Assembly: GCF_000429085.1 (NCBI RefSeq)
Contig: NZ_AUBE01000014.1
Span: forward strand, 124,001-188,000
DNA from: Streptomyces flavidovirens DSM 40150
Lineage (GTDB): Bacteria; Actinomycetota; Actinomycetes; Streptomycetales; Streptomycetaceae
Direction of reading: 5' to 3'
DNA: 64,000 nucleotides
Shown here: positions 50,195 to 58,145 of the stretch, piece after piece
Numbering within the stretch: the stretch's first letter is position 1
Layout of the letters: the number at the start of each line of letters is the position of its first letter
Program-made: the position numbers and the translations under genes
The notes under the pieces: generated by a model
What the model was told of the DNA's origin: nothing
Database searches by the model: none
What the model saw: only the letters and a program-made list of their open reading frames with translations

Positions 50195-51844
50195 ATGAAT
50201 CCGAAGAACGAGCGCGCAGAACTCGCCACCGACCAAGGTCTTGGCGTCGGCAACGTGCTGACCACGCTCCTCGCGCGGGGCACCGGCCTCGACGCGCCGA
50301 CCCTCACCTTCGACACCGAAGTCGACGGGCACCCCGCCTGGCAGGCCCTGTCGCTCGCCGAACTGGGGAAGCGGGTCGCGGCCAGGGCGGCCGCACTGCA
50401 CTCCCTCGGCGTACGGCCCAGGGACCCGGTCGCCGTCTTCGTGACGGCCGGCGCCGACCAGGTGCTCAGCTACCTCGCCCTGGTACGCATCGGCGCGATC
50501 CCCGCCCTGGTCAACGGCCGGGTCCCGGCCGAGCAGGCCGGCGAGTACATCAAGCGGCTGCGCGCCGTCGGCGTCATCGCCGACGCCGCGCACTGGGACG
50601 CCCTCGCGGGCCTGGAGATCGAGACACCGCTCCTGGCGGACCCGGCCGACCTCGGCAGGGGCGACCCCGCGTCGGCCCCCAAGCCCTACCGCCACCACGG
50701 CAACGAGCCCGCGGTCATCACCCACTCCTCCGGAACCACCGGCCTGCCCAAGGCCGTGATCCACTCGCACCACAGCCTCTTCGCGGCCATCCGTCACCGG
50801 CTTTCGCTGCCCAAGGGCCAGGGCGTCGACCGGATGCTGGGGGCGCTGCCCTCGGCGCACGCGGCCACCGTCATCGCCGTCAACCTGGCCCTGACCAGCC
50901 GCACCCAACTCGCCGTGCTCTCCCAGCAGTCGGGCGGGCCCGTCCTCGACGCGATCGAGTCCTGGCAGCCGCACAGCGTCCTCGGCTTCGCCACCACCTG
51001 GTCGGAACTGGCGGGCGAGGACCTCTCGACCCGTGACCTGGGCTCCGTACGCACCTGGTGGAACACCGGCGACTGCGCGCACGAGGCCCACATCCGCAAG
51101 CTCATCGCCGTCGGCATGCGGGAGTCCGTCAGCTCCCAGGGCCGGGTCCGCAAGCCGGGCTCGTTCTTCGTCGACGGCCTCGGCTCCTCGGAGATGGGGC
51201 ACTCCCAGTTCTTCATCACCCACACGCCCGAAACCACCCGCTACGGCCGGTGCATCGGCAAGCCGCACGCCTTCTCGGACGTGGTCGTCGTCGACGACGA
51301 GGGCGAGAAGCTCGGCACGGGACAGGTGGGGCAGCTCGCCATCAAAGCGCCCACACTCTCGCTCGGTTACTGGAACGACTCCGTCACCACCTACCGCACG
51401 CGCAGGGACGGCTACTTCCTCACCGGCGACCTGGTCTTCCGCGACGAGGCCGGCTACTACTACCACGTCGACCGCGCGGTGGACGCCGTGGATCTCGGCG
51501 AGGGCAAGAAGCTCTACACCATGCTGTGCGAGGAGCAGGTACTCGCGAACTGCGCCGACGTCCTGGAGTGCACCGTCGTCGCCGTGCGGACGGACGAGAA
51601 GGTCGTCACCTCCGTCCTGCTGTTCCTCGACCCGAAGGCGGACCAGGACGCCGACCGCACCGCCGAGGTGCTCGCCGCCCTCGAACCCCACGTGGCCGCC
51701 ACCGTCGACCGCGTGGTGGTCGTGAGCCCGGACCGCATCCCGCTCGGGGCGACCGGCAAGGTCCGCAAGATCCTGCTGCGCCAGCGCTTCCTCGACGGCG
51801 ACCTGCTCGGTGTGGCACCGGCCTCGGGGCAGGTGGCGGCATGA
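50195..51844 (+). CDS. AMP-dependent ligase; candidate CreM-like diazotase or acyl/aryl-CoA (ACP) ligase
   Basis: 549 aa. A3 VITHSSGTTGLPKAVIHSHHSLF, A5-like GLGSSEMGHSQFFITH, A7 YFLTGDLVF and A10 Lys in LGATGKVRKILL are complete, so it is active as an adenylating enzyme. The SSEMGHS segment and unusual A8 (VDRAVDAVDLGEGKKLYT) separate it from ordinary acyl-CoA synthetases. In ANS-pathway clusters a related enzyme (CreM, AvaA6) uses ATP to activate nitrite for diazotisation. That role is suggested here by the CreE/CreD-like pair downstream, but I could not compare sequences. It overlaps the ketosynthase start by 4 bp. Confidence 0.65.
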   Translation: MNPKNERAELATDQGLGVGNVLTTLLARGTGLDAPTLTFDTEVDGHPAWQALSLAELGKRVAARAAALHSLGVRPRDPVAVFVTAGADQVLSYLALVRIGAIPALVNGRVPAEQAGEYIKRLRAVGVIADAAHWDALAGLEIETPLLADPADLGRGDPASAPKPYRHHGNEPAVITHSSGTTGLPKAVIHSHHSLFAAIRHRLSLPKGQGVDRMLGALPSAHAATVIAVNLALTSRTQLAVLSQQSGGPVLDAIESWQPHSVLGFATTWSELAGEDLSTRDLGSVRTWWNTGDCAHEAHIRKLIAVGMRESVSSQGRVRKPGSFFVDGLGSSEMGHSQFFITHTPETTRYGRCIGKPHAFSDVVVVDDEGEKLGTGQVGQLAIKAPTLSLGYWNDSVTTYRTRRDGYFLTGDLVFRDEAGYYYHVDRAVDAVDLGEGKKLYTMLCEEQVLANCADVLECTVVAVRTDEKVVTSVLLFLDPKADQDADRTAEVLAALEPHVAATVDRVVVVSPDRIPLGATGKVRKILLRQRFLDGDLLGVAPASGQVAA

Positions 51845-53109
51845 CGCACCGCAGTACGGACGCGGGCGCCGTCATCACCGGCCTCGGCACGTTCACCCCG
51901 CTCGGCCGCGGCGCCGCGGAGACCTTCGACGCGCTGTGCCACGGCAAGTCGGGGCTGCGCAGGCCGCCCACGGGCCATCCCCTCGACGGCAGCGTGGACG
52001 TCGCCGGCATCGCGCCGGACATCGAGGCCCGCGAGGTGCTGCCGCCGAGCGAGGGCCGGCTGGTCGACCGTTACGCCCTGATGGCCCTGGCCGCGGCGGA
52101 CGACGCGCTGGCCGACGCCGGCCTCGTCGTCGGCCGCGACGTCGACCCGCACCGGGTCGCGGTGATCGTCTCCAGCGGCGCCGGCGGACTGTCGACGTAC
52201 GAGGAGCAGGCGCTGGCCAGGGCGCAGCGCGGCCCCACCGCGGTCAGCCCCTACCTGCTGCCCGGCATGCTGCCGAACATGGCAGCCGCCCGTATCGCCA
52301 TCAAGCACGGCATACGCGGCTGGAGTTCGGCGATCGCCACCGCGTGCGCCGCCGGCGCCCACGCCGTGGCGGAGGCCGCCCGGCTGATCCGGTACGGCGA
52401 GGCCGACGTGGTGGTCTGCGGCGGTGCCGAGGCCCCGCTCAACCCGACGTCCGCCCTCGCGTTCGCGCACGCCAGAGCCCTGGCCCACGGCTGGGGGGAC
52501 GACCCCGAGGCGGCCAGCCGGCCCTTCGACCGCCGCCGCAACGGCTTCGTCCTCGCCGAGGGCGCGGGCGTGCTCGTCGTCGAACGCGTGGGCCACGCCG
52601 ACGCGCGAGGCGCCGCGGGCTACGCCGATCTCCTCGGCTGGGGTGCCACAACGGACGCCTACCGGCCCACGGCGCCGCGCCCCGACGGCGACGGAGCCGC
52701 ACACAGCATGCGCGGGGCGCTCGCGAAGTCCGGCCTCTCGCCCCAGGACGTCGGCTACATCAACGCGCACGGCACGGCGACGAAGCTCGGCGACGTCGCC
52801 GAGACGAAGGCCGTCCGGGCCGTGTTCGGGGATCACGCGCCCGCCATCAGCAGCACCAAGTCGATGACCGGCCACCTCCTGGGCGGATCCGGCGCGGTGG
52901 AGGCGGCCATCAGCGCCCTGGCGATCTCCCGCGGCGTACTGCCGCCGACCCACAACCTCGACGAGGTGGATCCGGACTGCGAACTGGACCACGTGCGGGG
53001 CGAGGCCAGAGCGCAGCGGGTCGAGGCCGCGATCTCCAACTCGTTCGCCTTCGGCGGCCACAACGTCAGCCTGCTGCTCTCCACGGCCAGCAGCCGCAAG
53101 AAGCGTTAG
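51841..53109 (+). CDS. Stand-alone beta-ketoacyl-ACP synthase (FabF/KAS II-like)
   Basis: 422 aa. The thiolase-fold triad is intact: Cys169 in IATACAAGAHAVAEAARLI, His in YINAHGTATKLGD and Lys/His in SSTKSMTGHLLGGSGAVEAA. It condenses an acyl-Cys with malonyl-ACP, or acts on unusual ACP-bound substrates. There is no partner chain-length factor, acyltransferase or ketoreductase in the window, so it would borrow primary fatty acid enzymes. It is coupled to the ligase by an ATGA overlap and followed 13 bp later by hmaS. Confidence 0.87.
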   Translation: MTHRSTDAGAVITGLGTFTPLGRGAAETFDALCHGKSGLRRPPTGHPLDGSVDVAGIAPDIEAREVLPPSEGRLVDRYALMALAAADDALADAGLVVGRDVDPHRVAVIVSSGAGGLSTYEEQALARAQRGPTAVSPYLLPGMLPNMAAARIAIKHGIRGWSSAIATACAAGAHAVAEAARLIRYGEADVVVCGGAEAPLNPTSALAFAHARALAHGWGDDPEAASRPFDRRRNGFVLAEGAGVLVVERVGHADARGAAGYADLLGWGATTDAYRPTAPRPDGDGAAHSMRGALAKSGLSPQDVGYINAHGTATKLGDVAETKAVRAVFGDHAPAISSTKSMTGHLLGGSGAVEAAISALAISRGVLPPTHNLDEVDPDCELDHVRGEARAQRVEAAISNSFAFGGHNVSLLLSTASSRKKR

Positions 53110-53122
53110 AAGAAAGGGAATC

Positions 53123-54187
53123 GTGAACATCGGAGCTGTAGACCACATCGAGTTCTACGTCGGTGACGCCCAGCAGTCGGCGTTCTTCCTGTGCACCGCG
53201 TTCGGATTCCGCGTGTGCGGCCAGGCGGGCCCCGAGACGGGCCGGGCCGACCGGCGCTCGCTGCTGCTGCGCCAGGGCGGCATCGACATCGTGCTCACGT
53301 CCGCGCTGACCCCCGAGCACCCCGCGGCCGCGTACGTGGCCCAGCACGGTGACGGCGTGGCCAACATCGCCTTCGAAGTCACCGACGCTGCGAAGGCGTT
53401 CGCCCTCGCCGTCGAGCGCGGCGCCACCGCGGTCGAGGAGCCGCGGACGCACGCCAAGGACAGCACCGAGGTGGTCACCGCCTCCGTGCTCGGCTTCGGC
53501 GACGTCGCCCACCGGTTCGTGCAGCGCACCGGAGACCGGGCCGAGTTCCTGCCCGGCGTGATGGACATCTTCGCCGAGGACCCCGACGAGGGCGAACACC
53601 TGCTGAGCACGGTGGACCACGCGGCGATATGCCTGCCCGCGGGCCAGTTGCAACCCACCGTCGCCTTCTACGAGAAGGTCTTCGGCTTCAGCCAGATCTT
53701 CGAGGAGTTCATCGAGGTCGGTGAGCAGGCCATGGACTCCAAGGTGGTGCAGAGCCCCTCGGGGAAGGTCACCTTCACCCTCATCGAGCCGGTGACCGAC
53801 CGGGAGCCCGGCCAGATCGACGGCTTCCTGGCACGCCACAACGGCGCCGGCGTACAGCACCTGGCCCTGCTCGCCGACGACATCGTCGCCGCCGTGCCGG
53901 CGCTCGAGGCCCGCGGTGTGAAGTTCCTGGAGACGCCCGACGCCTACTACGACGAGCTGGAGGAGCGCCTCGGCCGCCCGGACCTGAAGATCGAGGACCT
54001 GAGACGCACGAATGTCCTGGTCGACCAGGACCACTGGGGCCAGGTCTTCCAGATCTTCACGCAGTCCCCGCACGTCCGGAAGACCTTCTTCTGGGAGGTC
54101 ATCGACCGCCACGGCGCCCGAACCTTCGGCAGCGGCAACATCAAGGCCCTCTACGAGGCGGTGGCCCGCGAGAAGGCGACTGCCTGA
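53123..54187 (+). CDS. hmaS: 4-hydroxymandelate synthase
   Basis: 354 aa. Iron(II) dioxygenase of the HPPD superfamily, two vicinal-oxygen-chelate repeats. It converts 4-hydroxyphenylpyruvate to 4-hydroxymandelate. Iron ligands: His166 (STVDHAAICL), His246 (GVQHLALLADD), Glu325 (KTFFWEVIDR). Their spacing (80 and 79) equals that of A. orientalis HmaS (161/241/320, as I recall it). Its length also fits HmaS (about 357) better than Streptomyces HPPD (about 380). The same cluster encodes hmo and hpgT. GTG 53123 follows AGAAAGGGAA. A catabolic HPPD remains the only serious alternative. Confidence 0.87.
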   Translation: MNIGAVDHIEFYVGDAQQSAFFLCTAFGFRVCGQAGPETGRADRRSLLLRQGGIDIVLTSALTPEHPAAAYVAQHGDGVANIAFEVTDAAKAFALAVERGATAVEEPRTHAKDSTEVVTASVLGFGDVAHRFVQRTGDRAEFLPGVMDIFAEDPDEGEHLLSTVDHAAICLPAGQLQPTVAFYEKVFGFSQIFEEFIEVGEQAMDSKVVQSPSGKVTFTLIEPVTDREPGQIDGFLARHNGAGVQHLALLADDIVAAVPALEARGVKFLETPDAYYDELEERLGRPDLKIEDLRRTNVLVDQDHWGQVFQIFTQSPHVRKTFFWEVIDRHGARTFGSGNIKALYEAVAREKATA

Positions 54188-54302
54188 CCGCTGCCGGCGC
54201 GCCCGGCCGTGTGCCCGGGGCCACACCGGGCGTGGTCTGCCGCGTGCCGCGCCGCCACCACCACTCCCACACGATTCGCATCCCTCGCACCGAAGGAAGA
54301 CC

Positions 54303-55220
54303 GTGACTGTTCAGGACGCCACCCCGTTCACCCTGACCGAGGAGGAGCGGGAGTTGCTCCCCTCCGACGAAGACGTCACCTTCTACGCCGAGCACGGCTG
54401 GTACCTCTCGAAGAAGCTCTTCACCGATGAGGAGGTGGACCTCCTCGAGTCGGCCAGCGAACGCTTTTACGCCGGCCACCGTGACCGCACGCTGCCGGTG
54501 CGCCCGCCCAAGCTCGCGTACTGGGAGCCGGAGCACGGCGATGTGCAGCGGCACAACGACTACATCCACTACGAGGACGACACGATCGGCCGCATCCTGC
54601 GCAAGCCGCTGCTCGGCGCCGTGGCCGCGCGGCTCGCCGAGGCCGAGGAGATCAGGGTGTTCCAGTCCACTCTGATCCTCAAGCCCCCGGTCGCGGAGGA
54701 GCAGTCGAACATCGTGCCCTGGCACTTCGACCGCCACTACTGGTCCACGTCCACCTCCGAGCGGATGCTGACCGCGTTCATCCCCTTCCACGACTGCGGT
54801 GAGGAGATGGGCACGATCACGATGGTGGACGGCAGCCACCGCTGGAAGGAGACCGCGGACAACGACGCGACCTCGCTGCACTTCGCTGAGCGGGACCGCA
54901 ATGAACTCGACACCATGCTGGAGGAGAACGCGCGCTACAACGGTGTCGAGGTGCGCAAGATCCCCGTGCACATCCCGAAGGGCCACGTCAACTTCCACCA
55001 CTGCCGGACCTACCACGGCAGCGGGGCGAACGTCAGCGACCGTCCGCGCCGCGCCATCTCCTTCCACCTGCAGGACGGCGACAACCGGTACCGCGACTTC
55101 CGCCGTTCGGACGGCACTCCGGTCACGTACAACCACGATGTGCTGGTGCGCAGGACCGCCGGGGGCACGCCGGACTACAGCGACCCCGAGTACCTGCCGG
55201 TGCTGTGGAGCAGCCGCTGA
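54303..55220 (+). CDS. PhyH-family Fe(II)/2-oxoglutarate-type dioxygenase
   Basis: 305 aa. Phytanoyl-CoA-dioxygenase fold with the iron triad HxD in VPWHFDRHYWST and distal His in CRTYHGSGANVSDRPRRAISFHLQD, which also holds the Arg expected to bind 2-oxoglutarate. It probably hydroxylates, desaturates or otherwise oxidises an acyl or amino-acyl intermediate. GTG 54303 has GGAAGA upstream; prephenate dehydrogenase starts in its stop codon (TGATG). No known natural-product orthologue is recognised. Confidence 0.82.
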   Translation: MTVQDATPFTLTEEERELLPSDEDVTFYAEHGWYLSKKLFTDEEVDLLESASERFYAGHRDRTLPVRPPKLAYWEPEHGDVQRHNDYIHYEDDTIGRILRKPLLGAVAARLAEAEEIRVFQSTLILKPPVAEEQSNIVPWHFDRHYWSTSTSERMLTAFIPFHDCGEEMGTITMVDGSHRWKETADNDATSLHFAERDRNELDTMLEENARYNGVEVRKIPVHIPKGHVNFHHCRTYHGSGANVSDRPRRAISFHLQDGDNRYRDFRRSDGTPVTYNHDVLVRRTAGGTPDYSDPEYLPVLWSSR

Positions 55221-56104
55221 TGCGCAGTGCCGCAGTGGTCGGAACCGGCCTGATCGGTACTTCGATCGCCCTGGCCCTGCGGGGCCGGGGCGTGGCCACC
55301 TATCTCCTCGACCAGGACCCGGAGGCGGCCCACACCGCGGCCGACCTCGGTGCCGGCGTGGTGGCCGTCCCGCGTGCGCCGGTGGACCTGGCGATCCTCG
55401 CGGTACCCCCGCAGCACGTGGCGTCAGCCCTGCGCGAGCACCAGCTACGTGACCTGGCACACGACTTCACCGATGTGGCAAGCGTCAAGGCCCGGCCGCA
55501 GGAGGAGGCGGCCGCGCTGGGCTGTGACCTGAGCCGCTATGTGGGCGGGCACCCCATGGCGGGGCGGGAGCAGGCGGGCCCGCTCGCGGCACAGGGTGAC
55601 CTCTTCCAGGACAGGCCCTGGGTGCTCACGCCGACTGCGGGCGCCCGCCGGCAGACCGTCGACCGGGTGACGGAACTCGCCGAACTCTGCGGTGCCCGCC
55701 CGGTCGTGATGAGACATGACCAGCACGATCGGGCGGTGGCCCTCATCTCGCACACCCCGCACCTGGTGGCGAGCCTGCTGGCCGCCCGTCTGCTGCACGG
55801 CGACGACTCCCAACTCGAGCTCGCCGGGCAGGGTTTGCGCGACGCGACACGGATCGCGGCGGGGGATGCCGAGCTGTGGACCGACATCCTCGGCTCCAAC
55901 GCGACGGCCGTCGCCGATGTGCTCACGGAGTTCGCCCTGGATCTGCGCGTGGTCGTGGACGCCCTGCGCGACCTGGGCACGGGCGCACCGGAGCGGCACC
56001 GCGCCGGCAGGGCGCACCTCACCACGGCCTTGGTCCGCGGTGTGCAGGGACGGGGCCGGATCCCGGGCGGGCTGCGGCTGAGCGGTGTGTCCGCCGGCAA
56101 TTGA
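55220..56104 (+). CDS. Prephenate dehydrogenase
   Basis: 294 aa. NAD-binding motif VVGTGLIGTSIALALRGRGV at the N-terminus, HPMAGREQAGPLAAQGDLFQDRPWVLTP (prephenate-site His and the conserved Gly/Arg segment) and a helical C-terminal dimerisation domain. It oxidises prephenate to 4-hydroxyphenylpyruvate, the substrate of HmaS. Glycopeptide clusters also carry a dedicated copy to supply Hpg. ATG 55220 overlaps the PhyH stop; an upstream GTG (55205) lies inside that gene. There is no ACT regulatory domain, so it may escape tyrosine feedback. Confidence 0.88.
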   Translation: MRSAAVVGTGLIGTSIALALRGRGVATYLLDQDPEAAHTAADLGAGVVAVPRAPVDLAILAVPPQHVASALREHQLRDLAHDFTDVASVKARPQEEAAALGCDLSRYVGGHPMAGREQAGPLAAQGDLFQDRPWVLTPTAGARRQTVDRVTELAELCGARPVVMRHDQHDRAVALISHTPHLVASLLAARLLHGDDSQLELAGQGLRDATRIAAGDAELWTDILGSNATAVADVLTEFALDLRVVVDALRDLGTGAPERHRAGRAHLTTALVRGVQGRGRIPGGLRLSGVSAGN

Positions 56105-56171
56105 GGTTCGGCCACCCGCAGTCAAGCGGGGTGGGCCTACAACGACTTGCGATGCAGTGGAGAGACTGACT

Positions 56172-58145
56172 ATGACCAGCCGAGGGCTCGACGTCTGCCT
56201 CATCGGTGCCGGGCCCCGAGGGCTCTCGGTCCTTGAACGGCTGTGTGCGAACGCCGGGCCGGCGCCGCAGAACGTGCCGATCACTGTGCATGTGGTCGAC
56301 CCGTATCCGCCCGGGGCCGGGCAGGTGTGGCGTACCGACCAGTCCGAACACCTGCTGATGAACACGGTGGCGTCCCAGGTCACGATGTTCACCGACGAAA
56401 GCGTCGAGGTCGAAGGGGTGCTCGCTCCGGGGCCGAGCCTGTACGAATGGGCGCGCTTCCTCACCCTCACCGGCCCCATGGACGACCGGCAGTACGACGA
56501 GCAGGTCCTGGCCGAGGCGCGTGCGCTCGGCCCCGACTCCTATCCGTCCCGCGCCTTCTACGGTCACTATCTGGAGTGGGTCTTCCAGCGGGTCACGAGG
56601 ACGGCACCGACCCGGCTGACCACCGTCGTGCACCGCGCCCGCGCGGTGGCGCTCCAGGACGAACCGGGCCGCGGTGCGGAGCCGTGCGGCACGCAGAGTG
56701 TGCTCCTGGACAACGGCACGCTCATCGGCGGCCTCCACGCGGTCGTCCTGGCACAGGGGCATCTGCCCGTACGCCGCTCCCGCCGCCAGGACGAACTCGG
56801 CGGCTTCGCCCGCCTCAACGGCATCGGCTATGTGATGCCCGCCAACCCCGCGGACGTGGACCTGTCGCCGGTGCGGCCGGGTGAGACCGTCGCGCTGCTC
56901 GGGCTCGGCCTGAACTTCTTCGACTACATGGCGCTGCTGACGCTCGGCCGTGGCGGTCGCTTCGCCCGGCGTTCGGGCCGGCTCGTCTATCTGCCGTCGG
57001 GCCGCGAGCCCCGCCTCGTCGCGGGCTCCCGCAGGGGGCTCCCTTTCCACTCACGGGGTGAGAACCAGAAGGGTGCCCACGGCCGCCATGCGCCGGCCGT
57101 GCTGACCGCCGAGGTGATCCGGGAACTGCGGGAGCAGTCCCGGCGGCACGACGGGATCGACTTCCACGCCACGCTGTGGCCGCTGGTTTCCAAAGAGGTC
57201 GAGACCGTCTACTACACCGCGCTGCTCACCGCCGAGGGCCGGGCCGGCGACGCGGAGCGGCTGCGGGTCCGCTACCTCGCTGCCAAGCCCGGCAGCGGCC
57301 AGGAGCAGGACGTCCTCACGGAGTTCGGCATCGCCCCACGGGACCACTGGGACTGGGACCGTATCGCCCGCCCGCACGCGGACCGGGACTTCTCCTCGCC
57401 GCAGGACTTTCAGGACTGGTTGCTCGGCCACCTGCGCGAGGATCTGCGGGCGGCGCGCGACGGCAACGTGGAGGGGCCGCTCAAGGCGGCCCTCGATGTG
57501 CTGCGTGATCTGCGCAACGAGCTCCGGCTGGTCGTCGATCACGGGGGTCTCACGGGGAGTTCGCACCGGCAGCACCTGGACGGCTGGTACACACCGCTCA
57601 ACGCGTTCCTCTCCATCGGCCCGCCCGCCCGGCGGATCGAGGAGGCGATCGCCCTGATCGAAGCCGGCGTGCTGCGGGTGCTCGGGCCCGATGTCCGGTC
57701 CGGCACGGACCAGGAAGCCCGCGCGTTCACGATGGAGTCCGCCTCGGTTCCGGGCTCGCTGACCCAGGCCACCACGCTGATCGAGGCACGCCTGCCGGAG
57801 ATCGATCTGCGGGTGACCGCCGACCCGCTGCTGCTCCAGCTCCTCGACACCGGGCAGTGCCGGACGTACGAGATCACGGATCCCGACGGTTCGGTGTACG
57901 AGACGGGCGGACTCGCCGTCACCGATGCGCCGTTCCACCTGATCGACGCCGACGGCCGTCCGCACCCGCGACGCTTCGCCTTCGGCGTCCCCACCGAATC
58001 CGTGCACTGGGCGACGGCAGCAGGCATACGCCCCGGAGTGAACTCTGTGACGCTGCAGGACTCCGACGCCATCGCGCACGCCGTACTCGGCCTTGTCCAG
58101 GGTTTTCGCCCGGACAGCGAAATGATCGGAGAGCTGACCAGGTGA
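56172..58145 (+). CDS. FAD/NAD(P)-binding monooxygenase, CreE/FzmM-like (putative aspartate N-oxygenase giving nitrosuccinate)
   Basis: 657 aa. FAD motif VCLIGAGPRGLSVLERL at residues 8-24 (NAD_binding_9 family), then YPPGAGQVWRTDQSEHLLMNT, and a second nucleotide motif VALLGLGLNFFDYMALLTLG. This architecture and length match CreE/FzmM flavoenzymes, which oxidise the amino group of L-aspartate to nitrosuccinate. The next gene, coupled by a GTGA overlap, is a CreD-like lyase, the standard partner. Biochemical identity is inferred. Another amine substrate is possible. Confidence 0.75.
   Translation: MTSRGLDVCLIGAGPRGLSVLERLCANAGPAPQNVPITVHVVDPYPPGAGQVWRTDQSEHLLMNTVASQVTMFTDESVEVEGVLAPGPSLYEWARFLTLTGPMDDRQYDEQVLAEARALGPDSYPSRAFYGHYLEWVFQRVTRTAPTRLTTVVHRARAVALQDEPGRGAEPCGTQSVLLDNGTLIGGLHAVVLAQGHLPVRRSRRQDELGGFARLNGIGYVMPANPADVDLSPVRPGETVALLGLGLNFFDYMALLTLGRGGRFARRSGRLVYLPSGREPRLVAGSRRGLPFHSRGENQKGAHGRHAPAVLTAEVIRELREQSRRHDGIDFHATLWPLVSKEVETVYYTALLTAEGRAGDAERLRVRYLAAKPGSGQEQDVLTEFGIAPRDHWDWDRIARPHADRDFSSPQDFQDWLLGHLREDLRAARDGNVEGPLKAALDVLRDLRNELRLVVDHGGLTGSSHRQHLDGWYTPLNAFLSIGPPARRIEEAIALIEAGVLRVLGPDVRSGTDQEARAFTMESASVPGSLTQATTLIEARLPEIDLRVTADPLLLQLLDTGQCRTYEITDPDGSVYETGGLAVTDAPFHLIDADGRPHPRRFAFGVPTESVHWATAAGIRPGVNSVTLQDSDAIAHAVLGLVQGFRPDSEMIGELTR

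Noticed and set aside
53123..54187. Catabolic 4-hydroxyphenylpyruvate dioxygenase (HPPD)
   Set aside because: Same superfamily, but the length, the ligand positions and the presence of hmo, hpgT and prephenate dehydrogenase in the cluster favour hydroxymandelate synthase.
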